DNA from: Eonycteris spelaea
Lineage: Eukaryota > Chordata > Mammalia > Chiroptera > Pteropodidae
DNA length: 64,000 nucleotides
Direction: 5' to 3'
NCBI GenBank assembly: GCA_003508835.1
Contig: PUFA01000034.1
Span: 1,178,001 to 1,242,000 of the forward strand
Part shown: positions 10,433 to 22,735 of the stretch, piece after piece
Layout: every line of letters begins with the position of its first letter
Numbering within the stretch: position 1 is the first letter of the stretch
Program-made: the position numbers and the translations under genes
The notes under the pieces: generated by a model
Seen by the model: the letters and a program-made list of their open reading frames with translations, nothing else
Database searches by the model: none
Told to the model about the DNA's origin: nothing

Positions 10433-10790
10433 ACCCATTAAGTAGCCACTTTCCCTACAAGCCCTCCGCCAGCCCCTGACAATCGCCAACGTATCTCCTA
10501 CCTCTGTAGATTTACCCCTTCTGGAACTATTATATAAATACATTCATGTGCTTCTCTGTGAGTGGCTACTTGCGCTCAGAGAAATGTTTTAAGGTCCCTC
10601 TGTGTCGCAGCATGCGTTAGCGCTTTGATCTTTTTTTATGGCTAACATTAATTATAGGTGCACACCACATTTTGTTTATCCTTCCACCTGTTGATGGAAA
10701 CACGGATCGTTTCCACTTTCCGGCTCTGGTGAATCATGCTGCTCTGACCATGTCCTCGTTGGAGTCTGGGTCTGAGGTCTTCTGAGCATG
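10433..10790 (-). mobile_element. L1M/L1ME LINE 3' end, antisense
   Basis: The plus strand follows the antisense L1M 3' order: 'ccgccagcccctgacaatcgccaac' (10467-10491), 'tctgtagatttaccccttctgg' (10503-10524), 'gcacaccacattttgtttatcc' (10660-10681), 'cacctgttgatgga' (10685-10698) and 'cgtttccactttccggctctggtgaatcatgctgctctg' (10708-10746). It covers the same consensus interval as part of 790-1560 but is far less GC-shifted. Confidence 0.8.
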
Positions 10791-11205
10791 GACTAGGGGC
10801 GGGATCGCAGGCTCTTCCGGTCACCCCGGTGTAACTGACTGAGGACAGAAAGGAGGTCACACCTCCAGAACCCTACACCACGTGCCAACTTGTGTCCAAG
10901 TCTCACATGCCACGTACTTTGGGCGAGGAATCTAATCATTCCCGTGGGTGGGCACGCATGTGTGGTAGGGAGAGGGTTGGGGGGGATAAAGGTGGCCCCA
11001 GGGGCATGGCCCCCCCCCACCCGGTAGCACAGCAGAGAGCACACCAAGAAGGAAACAGAGCCTCTCTGGCCCGACGAGGACTTCCCAGGAGCCTTTGCCA
11101 CACGCACCCCTACCTCTTCGGCTCCCAGGAGTTGGTGGCCATTTCTAAACAGCTGCTTTCGTAATTCACTGCCTCACCAAATTTTACACGATTATTTCTA
11201 AAATA
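10791..11205. other. Unassigned stretch upstream of the solo LTR
   Basis: Moderate GC with a C-run at 11009-11018. No gene or named repeat recognised. Confidence 0.35.
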
Positions 11206-11211
11206 CCACAT

Positions 11212-11641
11212 TGTCGGGAGCCATTACAAGGCACCGAAGACTCACATTGTTTGGGAGCCCTAAAGCAGCTGCGGAGGCTGCTATCTATGGTTAAAGGAAG
11301 CAAATGGTTGATTTAATTATCACTGACCCTGGAGGGGAGGTTTGCCTCCTAAAGCAATCTTTTTAAGATAGTGGAATGTTTTACAGCCCAGAAAGCAAGG
11401 ATGTCTGGACCCTGAGGGAAGGATGTATAGGAACTTAGGTAAATGCCAGCATTCCTATGGTAATGTACTCTGTGCCTTCTATTGTGTTCAAAAAGAAATA
11501 TAAGGGCTGTGCTAAATAAACTGGAGGCCACAGCATTGACCATATGCCCTCCCGAAGCGCTTTCCTGTCTTCTTCTTTTTTCCTTAGGCTTCACCCCCCT
11601 TCTTTTAGGTGCTGGTCGACTTTAGCCGGCTGGCTCCGGCA
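11212..11641 (+). mobile_element. Solo LTR, ERVK-like (class II), with 6-bp target duplication
   Basis: A 430-bp element starts TGTCGGGAGCC at 11212 and ends GGCTCCGGCA at 11641, giving canonical TG...CA termini. It is flanked by identical hexamers CCACAT at 11206-11211 and 11642-11647. A TATA-like AAATATAAGG lies near 11497-11506, a polyadenylation signal AATAAA at 11515-11520, and a pyrimidine-rich U5-like end at 11560-11610. The 6-bp duplication and TGTCGGGAG-type start fit betaretrovirus-like endogenous retroviruses. The interior and second LTR are absent, consistent with LTR-LTR recombination. Sense is assigned from the promoter and poly(A) signal order. The exact subfamily is not known to me. 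Confidence 0.85.
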
Positions 11642-11647
11642 CCACAT

Positions 11648-12334
11648 GAAGCTGTGGCGTTACCATAATAATCCGGTTGAGTGACCATTTTCCAAATGAA
11701 CAAGACAGAACACTCAGCAATGTTATGGGAAATCGCTTTCAGCGTCCTGTGCCCGTAAACAGGGGACATTAACTTGCAACGCTTCACCCGACTCAGGTGA
11801 CAGTGTCTCCTGCGGCTGGGTACAATGAATAATTAATTTCTTTGCCAGTACCAAAGGCATATTCTGTTATTAAAATACGCTGACATTTCCATTCATGACA
11901 GACACCCACTCTCTGTTGGAATAATAGAGACCAAATTATTTTTCCTCAGAAAAAGGAGGATTTCCACATATGTCAGCGTGGGAAAAAAATACAAGCTGCT
12001 CTACACGGTGAATCATTTGTAATTATTTTTATACTGTTCTGAATATGTGGTTTAATCGAGAGGTACACTCTGGCTGCTTAAGATGGGGAAGGGCTCAGTC
12101 ATGTGGCTTAAATGTTGAGGGAAAAAACCCCAAAAAACAAAGCCTCACTATTCTTTAAGTCAGCCATTTTTTTTTTTACCATATTAGATAAGAAATGAAA
12201 ATGTACTCATCACTCCCATGATAAAAAGTATAACTGTCCTCTAAAAACGTTCATATCTTAAAGGTTAATTATAACTATACAAGGCTGTATTTTTTTTGGC
12301 AAGTAAATATTAAAGAGATTTTCCCAAATATGGT
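11648..12334. other. AT-rich unassigned sequence
   Basis: Low-GC, non-repetitive sequence (for example 11820-12060) with no recognised transposon. It could include conserved non-coding DNA, which cannot be judged without alignment. Confidence 0.35.
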
Positions 12335-12990
12335 CCTTAACATTACATTTTATAGAAAGCCATAGTCTGTTTCACCACAACTCTTTGTGTTATTTCCAAT
12401 TTTATCTTCCACTATAAATATTATGGCCATGACCATATTGTGCAGAAATCTTGGTATTTTGAAACACCGTCTCAGGTTAGATTTCTAGAAATAGAATTAG
12501 AAGTTCGAAAGGCATGAGCATGTCTAAGGCCACATTATTTTCAAGGACTCGGAACGATTTATAGCCTGACCACCAGCATCAGAGACTATTCATTTAAACA
12601 AACTATTAGGATTGTTTGGCATTTTCAATTTAGAAAATCGTTCATGGTTTAGTACATAGAACTGTACTTTATTATTGTTCATACGATTATTTGTAATCGT
12701 ACGTTATTGTTATTTAACTTCCTTTCCTTCGGTCATTAGGAAAGGTAGTCCACATATTTGTCCAAATGTTTATTAATTGCTTATGTTTGATCATGTATTT
12801 GTCTATTTTATTGTAGTGTTAGTGCCTTTTTATTGATGTGTGTGAGCTATTTAAATATTAATGACATTTCCATTTTTCATGTTTGCTTGAAAAACTTTTT
12901 AAAATTAGATGTCTGTCTTTTAGTTCTACTTATGGCATTGTGTGACACATACTCTTTAAAATTTGATGGATGTAATATAGTAATCACTGT
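12335..12990 (-). mobile_element. Old L1ME LINE 3' part, antisense
   Basis: The antisense order of an old L1ME is visible. 'ttatttccaattttatcttccactataaatattatgg' occurs at 12390-12426 (expected 'gtttccaatttttt.ctattataaata'). 'gtgcagaaatcttgg' follows at 12440-12454, 'ttagatttctagaaatagaatta' at 12477-12499, and 'ttagttctacttatgg' with 'tttaaaatttgatgga' at 12920-12970. This block kept its AT-rich composition. Confidence 0.68.
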
Positions 12991-15900
12991 CTTTGCAATA
13001 AACATTCATTTTTAAACTCGGAAAATCCTGTGACAATCATGAATTTAAGAAATATATTTAATGCGTGGTTCTAAATTGTTAGCGCTTAGAGTTTCCAAGC
13101 ACAGCTCTCTCTAACCTACTGGAATGTATTGTGAAGTACGCTGTTAAGTCTGGGTCTAAGTTGCTCTTTTTACAAATCATTACAAACCTTTTGATGAATG
13201 GGGATTCCATTTCCACCTGATTCATAAATACTTCTTCCTACGAGATTATAGTTTCTTCTGAAGTCAGGTTGGCTTACAAGCTGCCTAACGTACTGTGCTG
13301 GTATGCTCGGCCACTACAAGCTAATTTTATCACAGTACCTTTATGCTGGGTTTTAACTGGAAAGAGGAAAGCAGCCATTGAGATCGGGGGGCTGGCTCGG
13401 CACACACGGCCCGGCCTTGGGGTTCTCCCAGGAGACAAAGCCACGCTGTGGCAACACGAGGCAAGACCACGACTCCTGCCACAAGCGCGTCTGGCACAGG
13501 CAGGAAGAAGCACATTGTCCAGACCACAGAAATGACCAACACTCCCCCTCCTGGTGAAGAGAGGTGCCTGTCCTGTGTCTAGAAACGATTTCTTGTAATA
13601 GCCAATCACAGACATGTCCCCGCTTTCTGACAAACACTCAATTCAGAGCGTTTGGCTGGGGGAAAAAAAAGTAGCCTGAGCTGAACGTCTAATACAGCTT
13701 CAGACTTAATTTGATTCAAGAACCGCTTTAGGAGGTGCTCAGTCTTCTGGGATAAATTCCGTTTTTCTGCTTTATGATTCCCGTCCCCACCGGCTCCCCT
13801 CTAAGACCTCAGGGCGCCCCCTGGTGGTGGGAGCGAGGTTCTCAGAGTCCGCACTGCGCGGGGCGGTCTGCTGCTCTTTTGCCCACGTGGCCTCCCCTTG
13901 CTTGAAGAGCAGGGACATCTCTGAGTCTCTGCTTCGTTTGCATCCGGCTGATGCTGGTGGAGTCTTGCTCAGACCACCATGGTGGGCCCTTCAGCAGACC
14001 CGCTGGCTTTGGCTCCTGTCCCTGGTATCAGTGAGGCTCAAAGGGTCAAATCTAGAGCGCGCGCTCTCTCTCTCTGACCACGCCCTCAGCTTTCTGAGCT
14101 GCGTTGAGCCAGCCCTGTTGCCATTTGCCTCCCAGAGCCCCCAAACAGATCAGGACTGGAATGCTGCCACCCTCAATGCCCCTAAATTTATCCAGCACAA
14201 GCATCATCTCGCAGTCAGGTCTGGGCATCTGCACATAAACCCCGCCCCGCCTCCCCTCCACACACACCTTCCCACGTCCCCCAGGCGGACAGGGAGGGCG
14301 GGCCTCACAGGACGGTCTGTGGTCTGGCCCAGCCTGGCTCCAGAAAGGTATGCTGATCCTTCCTCGCAATCACGCCTGGCAGCCAGAGAGCCTCTTTTGA
14401 ATTTCATAAGCTGAAATTACTTCTTTTCTTCGGACCCCCTCTGTTTTCATGTTCATTTCAACCCTGCCTGCCCCTCTCTCTGGGAGACAGGCAGAAAGAC
14501 GTCTGCGGGGAGAAAAACAAAAGAGGGAAACGGTTTTTCACGCTTTCATCGTGTTCACGCTCTTCCTCCCATTAGGCTCATCCTCTGGTTCCCCCAGCGG
14601 GGAGGGCTAGAAGAGGCTGAAAGCCCTCCACCCAGCACGTCCCACGTGGCAGCAAAGCACTGAGTTCACGTTACGAGGAAGGGCGAATGACGACAGCCCG
14701 TTTCTCTTCCTTTCCAGTGTGGGGAGTTGTCTGTTCCTGACCGACCCGAGGGGCCTCTTCTCTGTGATGGGGTCGACATGCGATTCTGCAAACACAGTCC
14801 CCGAGGACCCACGCGAGCTGTGACCGCTACGCAGCTGCTGCTGGCGGGCACGCGGCAGCCCCCCCGCCCGCCCACCCGCTGGGTGTCCCCGAGCTTCAGT
14901 AGACGGGTCCCAGGCGGGGGAGAGCCACCCGCCCGGGTCCCGCGGCTTCCTGGCCCAGGAGGGTGCCTGGCGCAGATCGACTTGTGGAGACCAAGCTCAG
15001 GGAGGCTGAAAATTCTGGGGTTCCCAGGCCCCTGAGATAACCCCCCAGGGATGTGGACAAGAGCTGTGGGTAGATGTCCCTTGTCCTTTCCTCGGAGGGG
15101 AAACCCGGAAGCCCACGCGGAACGCCCTTCGTTGGGTCTCCCTGACCCTCTGTCACTCCTTCACCACCCGCTCCCTCAGGCTGCCGGTGACCCCTCACCC
15201 CCCAGCAACCTTCCTGAACGCAGGTCTTTGTGGCTGGTTGGCCCTCGGGCATCCGGAACGAAGATATTCGCTGATAATTAGGACCTGTCCACGCGATGAA
15301 TGACACAGGCAGGAAATCCTAAGGGGTACGGGCAGGGGTCGGCCCGGAACCCTATCTTCATGAACAAGTTCATGGAGAAGCCACGTGTGACGTGCAAACA
15401 CAGGTCGCCGTTCGTCAGAGGGCAGGGAGTGGCACTGCCGGCGGCCGTCCAGGCCCCCACCCTGCGTCATCCGGTCACCCCGCAGACACACGGGGCGGCT
15501 CTCATGTGCCTCACTGAGCCCTGCTACGTCACGCCGCCCAGGCGCCACGGGAAGAGAGGAGACTGTGACCTCGGGCAGAAGTCCGGCTCAGAGCCAGAAG
15601 TACACACTCCACGTGCGTCTTTCTCGGCCGTGAGTCTCAGAAGGCTGAGCGGGACTTTAGGTGGCTGAATGGGGTGTGGAAAAGATCGATACCGGGTCTC
15701 GTACGACACAAGACATTAGTAAGAAAACGAAATAGTTTAGGTCTATGGAGAATAATTTTCCATCTTAACTTCTGGGCCTTTGCCTCCAGCAATGGTCGTT
15801 TCCCCATGGCTTTGCCGTGAAACGGAAGATCCCACCGGGAAACAGCCTTAGGATGAGACCCGTCGCTCTGACGCCTTTCGCGTGTTTCTTTTCTGCTCCT

Positions 15901-16979
15901 TCGTGTAACTTTGAATTGGGTCCACTCTGACCTTCGGAACCTCTTCAGCACATGCACATTCCATTCGAGTAGATGAACGTGGACTCCCCCACTCGTCACG
16001 CCACACAGCCTCAATGAGCTCTGGCTGCGACATGAAATGGTGTCTTCTCTCGGGCCTGTTTCCAAGGGGACGATTTGGGGCGCTTCAAAGACGCTGGCTC
16101 CAGCTCCGTGGTCACGCACAGACGAATGGCCTCCTTCCGAAGGAGGCGTCCGTGAAAGTTTTGAGACGCGTGAACGTTTGAGATCCGGGAAAAGGCTTCC
16201 TGAGCCACAACCTCGTTTTCAGAGGCGCCGCCCCGTGCTCACATGGAGTGATGGCCAGGATGCGCCTGATTCAGAAAGCAGGCTGGACCTCTGCGTCCGG
16301 TACGGAGGAGAATCATCTGTGCGCTCTCACGAGCCGCCCCCTTCCTTGGTGTTTAATCAGCTGCTTTGTTAGAGGAGGCAGTCGGCACGCACGTGGCCAC
16401 CGGATGCTGGTCACTCTCGCAGATGTAGGGGACCATGAGCGGTGCGCGCCCAGCGGGCAGGAGAGGTGTGCCCAGGAGCAGGCCGCAGGGGCCCGGCCGG
16501 GCCTCAGGGTGCAGGGGTCGAGATGGTGACAGCGTTCTCTGCGGCTCCCAGCAGGAGCTCGGCTTGGCCTCCGTCGGAAGACCCCGCCTCCTGAGCTGCA
16601 GAGGAGAAGTCACGCGACCTCGGAAAAGGAGCCGGCCGCACAAGCGTCTGCAAAGCAGGGCACGAGAGGCTGGCCGGTCTGAGAGAAACACAAGGCGCTT
16701 CTTCCCTCTCGATCACGAACCACACGCCCGGCGGGCAGCGCGGGCGCGTGCATTGCGGCCTCCCGCACCGAGCGGCCGTGATTTCTTTCGGGCAGGAGGA
16801 CATCGTCCCATGAACTCCTCCCGTGAAAGTCAAATGACATGGGGAAGGTGAAGAGACTTACAAAATGCGACACGGCGGCCTGTTTTGCTTTTTGGTTTTC
16901 CAACACGAGGGGCGTCTGAAGGAGGAGTCTTAGGCGTAGAGCATTCGGGTAGACCTGGGGAAAAATATGGGGAACATCA
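12991..16979. other. Unassigned sequence, no gene recognised
   Basis: AT-rich to about 13280, then moderate to high GC with CpG clusters at 14800-14960 and 16390-16780. A CTCF-like motif lies at 13814-13827. Open frames such as 13824-14414 and 15637-16119 lack recognisable domains. No named repeat could be supported. Confidence 0.4.
13814..13827 (-). promoter_or_regulatory. CTCF-like binding motif (reverse orientation)
   Basis: GCGCCCCCTGGTGG is the exact reverse complement of the strong CTCF core CCACCAGGGGGCGC. This is a sequence match only; occupancy is unknown. Confidence 0.6.
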
Positions 16980-17226
16980 TGTGTGTGAGTGTGCTGTGCG
17001 TGTGCTGCACACGTATGCAGTGGGTGTGCGTGTGCTGCACGTGGATGTGTGTGTGTGTGTGTGTGTGTGTGTGTTGAGTGGTGGTGTGTGTGTATGTTGT
17101 GTGCAGTGTGTGTATGTTGTATGTGCGGTGTGTGTATGTCGTGTGTGTGGTGTGCGTGAGTGTGTGTGTGTGCTGCATGCGTGTTGCATGTACGGTATGT
17201 GTGTATGTGGTGTGCGTGTGTGTGTA
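16980..17226. repeat. (TG)n microsatellite, long and imperfect
   Basis: About 250 bp of TG-dominated sequence with a pure run near 17045-17074. Interspersed TGCTGCA and TATGT variants follow. It generates artefactual Cys/Val-rich and Thr/His-rich frames. Confidence 0.95.
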
Positions 17227-17984
17227 GCACGCTTGAGCAATCCCAGAATTACCGAGACGAGACCCGTTTTGGAATTCGGGGTGGGCTGTGTGGTGGCCGT
17301 GGCCCTTGGCCAGGGGTCAGGTGGGTCGCCTGGATTCTCATGCTGTCCGTGACGCCTCTGCTCCCATCCCGGAAGGAGGTGATGCCACCTCTCTCCTAAG
17401 AGGATCGCCCTCCCTTCCAGCATGACTCCGTTTCCCCCGAGAAGTTCGCCCACAACTTCCGGGACCCGTGTGTGCCCCGAGCCTCACTTGGGATGAGCCG
17501 TCCTCAGTCCAACGGCAAAGCTGTGACTGTCACTGCCTGGTGCCAGCAGCATCTTCATTGTCATCCTCCCTGATCCCTGACTTGCTGCTGGTGACTAAGG
17601 TTCAGAGTGACTGCTTTCTCTGGAATCTTCCGGAACCTAGACGCCTGGAGCTCTCCTTGGCTGTTGCATGGCTCGCCAATGGTTCTCTTTCTGGGCTTAG
17701 TTTGCAGGAAATGGGGAGTTTTGCATTAAGCAAAGTAAACAGGAAAAAAATTTCTCTCATCCAAATGCATAGCTGTGGCCGGGGAGAGCCTTCTGCTCAG
17801 AAGATTTTTTTCGATTTGCTCTGTGCTCCAGCCCCCTGATGCCTATGTTTAAAGGGATCGTCAGTTTGGTGGGGTATCCGGGTACCCTTGAATGGATGAC
17901 TAGGGATGCCTGGCCCTCTCTAAGAATAAAGGCTCAGGTTTTTAGGGTTGTTGGTTTTTTAAAAAAGAATTTCCAGCAAAGTTA
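17227..17984. other. Unassigned sequence
   Basis: No recognised gene. The 123-codon frame at 17468-17839 has no nameable domain. The last 100 bp become A/T-rich as the L1 begins. Confidence 0.4.
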
Positions 17985-18915
17985 TTTTAAATCAAAGGAC
18001 AGATAAAGAGCTTTTTGGACAAGAAAAAGATTTGGAGCTCATCACCACCAAACCGGTATTACAGGAAATGTTAAAGAAACTTCTTTAAGAAGAAGAAGAA
18101 AAAGATCAGATTATGGACAATAAAATAGCAATAACTGTATATTTATCAACAATTACTTTAAATATAAATAGATTAACTGTTCCACTCAAACGACATAGTG
18201 TAGCAGAATGGATTTTAAAAACCTTTACATATGCTGCCTATGAGACTCTTCAGAACAAAAGACACACAGACTGAAAGTAAAGGGATGAAAAAAGATATTT
18301 CAGTAAAACGGAGACAAAACAAAAACAAAAAAGCTGGAGCAGCCATTCTTATATCAAACAAAAAAGACTTTGAAACAAAGGCCATGAGACAAAGAAGGAC
18401 CCAGCAATCCAACTTCTGGGTAACTTATCCAAAGAAACTCAGGGCCCTACTCCGAAGGGCCACGGGCATCCATGAGTTCACTGCAGCGTTATTCACAATA
18501 GCCAAGACATGGCACAGACCTGGGTGTCCATCGGTAGGTGACTGGATGACGAAGCGGTACGAATATCCAATGGAATATTACTCAGCCATCAAAAAGGATG
18601 CAACCTTGCCGCCTGCAACAACATGGATGGGCCTAGAGGACATGGCGCTGCGTGGACTAAGCCAGGCAGAAAAAGACAAATGTCGTCAGGTTTCATATGA
18701 TTTTACTAATATGTGGAATCTAGAACAGGATGAACAAACAAAACCGAAACGAGGCGGCGGAGTCGCTGGAATAACTGTGTATGGTGTCTGCTGTTAGGAG
18801 GGCACCGGATTCATCGGGGTGACCCCTTCACAAGTTATATAAAGTTCCAGTCACTTTCTTGTGCACCTGAAACTGATACAATATTACACTGGCATTGAAA
18901 AAAAGGTTTTTCATA
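17985..18915 (+). mobile_element. L1 (L1MA-like) LINE, internally deleted
   Basis: Sense-strand L1. The first part (17985-18400) contains the start of the ORF2 endonuclease region. Its degraded frame resembles the L1 stretch around 'RDTHRLKxKG...KKAGVAIL' at 18255-18370. At about 18400 it jumps directly to the 3' end of ORF2, with residues MEYYSAIKKDATLPPATTWM encoded at 18571-18630 and TNMWNLEQ at 18706-18729. A 3' UTR follows with 'gtgcacctgaaactgatacaatatt' (18861-18885) and an A-rich end. Endonuclease remainder, reverse transcriptase and most of ORF2 are missing. Several stops and frameshifts show it is dead. Confidence 0.87.
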
Positions 18916-21900
18916 AAATAAATGTAAAGGAATTTCCAACTTTGTGTGAAGGGCCTCGCAGAGAAGGTTCTACGCTCTTAATCCTTTCTAGGTATTTTCC
19001 TGGAAATCGAAGAATTGCAATCCTCAGCTAATAAGGAATCGAAGCCGCCCCAAATCACTACTGATGCCCCTATTATTTCTTCTGCCTGCCATCCTTGATG
19101 TATCGGAGCAAATGCAGGATGTTCTGCAGGAGATGTTGAAACCGAACTCCCTCTCGAGCCCCTGGTGTTTCTGAAAGAAGCAGCGATTTCTGAAAGCCCA
19201 GCGCCATCGCTTCGACGCGACACGGGGCTGATTCTCGGGTTGGTACCTGGCAGGGTGGACGCGTGGGCGGTCTGGCGTGAGCCATCTCTGGCCGGGAACT
19301 GTGGTTGGCTTTGTTCTCTGGCTGCACTGCCTTCGTTTCTGGTTTGGCCTCAGGTCCACCAGAGAAGCAAATGAGCTCCATCCACGTGGGCCTCGCCTGC
19401 TTAGAAGGAAGGCCCTTTGCGAATTACTCACTCCCAAGGGCGCTGGCCGGGTGGAGGACAGGGCTCGCTAGATCGGCCGTCGATCCCTGCAGGTGTGTCT
19501 TGTCTGCACGAGGCTGCTCACGTGCGTAGGCACCGCTGGGTCAGGGAGCTGGCCTGGTGCCATTGGTTGGCCTGGGGCAAGGAGCTGGCCTGGCGCCCAT
19601 AGCTGGGCCCAAGGGCGCTGTGCATCAACATTACACACGGGTCATTCTGTGACCATCAGACAAGCCACCTCATTCATCGAGTCTGAATGTAGATGGGCCA
19701 TGGACCTCATCTAAGCCGCAAAAGCAACCAAACCTCTCCTATATGGTGGCTGATGCACCTGGCCGCACCTGGCCGCACCTGGCGCGCTGGGCCGCGGCCT
19801 CCTGACCTGGTACAGCTGGAGCCTGGCCTCACCTGCTCCTCCGTCTACACAGAAATGACCACTCATGGAATTCTGTCCGTCCCCAAGGGCAGCCAATCCC
19901 GATCAAGACCCGCCCCCTCGAGCCTTCCTCCAGGTGGCCCCCCACAGTTCCTGACATTAAAATAGCTCCTTTCCGGCACCTCTTCCTGAGGCCTCCGCGT
20001 GGCCTGGGTTTGTGGAAATGCACCAATAAACAGCAGTGTTCAACTCACCCCCGTGTCCTCCTGGTGATGGGCTGAGGGTGCTGACATGGCCGCCAAGACC
20101 TACCTGCCTGTCTACCTGGCTCCTCCAGGAGAGGCTCTCCATGACACCGGGGGGGGGGGGAGGTGGGGACCAAGCTTCTGTTGTAGTGACACCTGGTACA
20201 AGTATCTCCGTGGCCGCCTAGGCCCCTGCCTGCTCTGCTCCCGGCCCCTCCTCCTGACGCCCACAGGTGAGCATGCTCCTCACTTTGTTTGCATCTGCTT
20301 TGCTCCCGCCCAGAAGGATCTTTCCTGCCTCAAAGAAAACCCTCCTCCTGTTCCTCAAGCACTCTGTCCTAAGCCCTTTCTAGTGTTTTAAGGGCCTGGA
20401 CTTTTAGAGAGAGGTTTGACTCATATTACTTTGTTTTGTTTATTTATCATTTTTGCCTTATCACATTTCTCCTCTTTAGGTTAAGGCTACAGATCTGCTT
20501 GAATACAAGAAGGATGGCGAGGGAAGTAGAAAAGACAAAGACAAGAGAAAAAACGCCTATTTATAACTCCATTTTTATCAGAATCTTTCCATGCGTGAGG
20601 CTTGTAAAATTTAACATACAGAGAATGGCGGCAAACATTCAAAATGTATCTAATTTGAGAAAGACTAATTTTTAATGGTCAAGATGTGTTAATATATCTG
20701 TGTGGATTAAAAGTGGTGTCCAGGGCTCATGCAAATATTCTGGTCATGCCTGTTGAAAGAGAAGGGAAACGATTTTTTGCAATAACTTTACATTTCTTGT
20801 AAAAAAAAAATGCTAGTGAGACAGACGATCTAATTAGAGAAAATAGGCTCCAGGCATAGAAATAATTTAACTTAAATTTGCAGTGTAATGGGTCAGTGGG
20901 CTGGAATCACGTGCTAGAAACAGACCAGGAGGTCAGAAGCCAGGAAGTCCCGTGATGTGTTTGCTCCAGTTCCGTGGGGGGTACACGGCATGTCAGAGGC
21001 ATCTGCTAACATTCTGGAGTTTAGCAAATAGGAGCGTCTTGCGATTTTGTGCAGTTCCATGGAGCTTGGGTGTTGACGTTGGCTGGATGTGGTTTTAAAT
21101 AGCCATTTTAGTGGGAAAGGAGAGTGACAAGTTTATTCACATGATAGTTTTTGATCAGCCTGGAGACTAATGACGGTTCAAACTCCCTTTCACGCCACTG
21201 CTGGATAAGGGCTCACTAGGAAAGACACAAAAACTTGAGAACTAGGTTTTCAATGGCCTTTCTTTAATCCCATTTTCCCCCCCTAGATCTCGATACTCAA
21301 AGCTAACAAAACGTGTGAAAAGTGTCTCCATCCTTACAGATCCCAATGCCTTAAGAAAGTGTGCAATAGGCTCTAGAAAACCGTTTATTTTTCTGTTTGC
21401 CTGAACACGAACAGCATTTATTTTTTACTGTCCTACCAGAGAATTTTCAGTGTTTAAAAAAAAAAGACTCAGGGAACATTTACCCCGTTTTGTAAAACGC
21501 AACCCTGTTTTCACAAGATGTTTTAAAATTCGTCATAATGCACTTGGTAATCTTTGTAATTGATACCTGGCTAGGGGATCAGTGTCTCCAGCTAGGAAAA
21601 TAAACATTTCAGCTGCCCTCAGCGTGGGGCAGGAAACCATTAGCCTGTCACAGCATTCCCTTTCACGGGCATCGGCTTGAAATTAACGGCAAATTACAAT
21701 GCAAGGCCAACAGAGCTGCTTCCGTCACGTTCGGTAGCTCCGAGGCCGCCCCAGAGCCTCTGAGTCTCTGTCCTGCTGTGTCCTGCTGACGTGACTTTGA
21801 ATTTGACTCAAAGGGCATGATGCCATGATGCAATTCGAAAGGCAAGTCTCAGATCCCTCAATGAACAGCCTTAGGAAAGAATCCAGGGGAACTGTGCCCA

Positions 21901-22279
21901 GGGTATCTTGAACACGCGAAAGGAAGCCTCTCTTCATTCAGTCCTTTCTGCGGCCTGTTACACCATCTTTGGTCTGGATTCATGACTTGAAAATGTACTG
22001 GAACTCTCGACCCTCCCACGCGCATTCCGTGAGCGCCCCTTGCGAACACTCGTTTCCGACCTGGACGCATGAGGACGCTGAGAGGCCTCGCCGACTGGAA
22101 GAAGGCCCCGCGTGCATGTCGTGAACATGAAGATGTCACCAACTGTGCAGCGACCCTTACGTGGGTTCTGACACTTCAGTCGTGTCTTCCCGGACTGTCT
22201 GACCTGGTCCAGGTGAGTTGCTCGAGCTAGGATTTTTCTCTTAGTTCTGCAGTCGGATTATTTCCATTTTTCCCCCAAT
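18916..22279. other. Unassigned sequence with an LTR-like stretch
   Basis: No gene recognised. Around 19780-20060 the sequence is LTR-like: a GC-rich upstream, 'cctgacattaaaatagctcc' (19949-19968) and ACCAATAAACAGCAG (20021-20035) with a poly(A)-type signal. I found no TG...CA ends or target duplication, so this is only a suggestion of an ERV1-type LTR. From about 20400 to 21650 the DNA is AT-rich and unique-looking. Confidence 0.35.
19755..19784. repeat. Short tandem repeat, 10-bp unit x3
   Basis: GCACCTGGCC occurs three times in tandem, with the last copy diverging at its final base. Confidence 0.85.
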
Positions 22280-22735
22280 ATCAAAAAGACTATTCGACGA
22301 CATTAAAATTAATATTGAGGGCATAAACATTTGTGAGATGTTAATTTTTTTTTTTTGATGATGGATTCCCCCAGGTGGATAGTATTGCTGCTCCAAAGCG
22401 CTCGCTTCTCCGTGCTTCGGACAGCGTCGAATGACGAGAAGAAACTGAAAACAATCTTCCTGTTTTCACACTTGAATTTCTTCGATTACCAGGCACGTTT
22501 TTTCATCACTTCTCTTTCCCTTTTGTGAGTTATCTACTACCATCCTGAGCATGTTTTTCTCAAGGGTTTCTGCTGTTCTTCTTGCTGACATTGATGAACT
22601 CAGAGTGTATTAAAATATTTGCTCTTCGTCTTTTATAATTATTTCAAATATTGTTCCCTAGTTTGTTGTCTGCCTTTGAATTTTAATGACCTGTGCTTTT
22701 CAGGAATGGATGAACTTGAGGGTGCCAGTTGGCTT
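22280..22735 (-). mobile_element. Old L1ME LINE 3' part, antisense
   Basis: The antisense order is preserved. 'cccccaggtggatagtattgctg' occurs at 22369-22391 (expected 'ccc.aggtgga.ta.tgctgggtc'). 'gtgagttatctac' follows at 22526-22538, 'aaatattgttccctagtttgttgtctgcctttgaatttta' at 22647-22686, and a tail around 22690-22700. Moderately diverged. Confidence 0.6.

Noticed and set aside
18231..18797. 188-codon frame with clear protein similarity
   Set aside because: The similarity is to L1 ORF2 on either side of a large deletion, with frameshifts. It is annotated as a dead L1, not a gene.
19560..20060. ERV1-type LTR with ACCAATAAAC signal
   Set aside because: No TG...CA borders or flanking duplication found, so it is kept only as a remark on that stretch.
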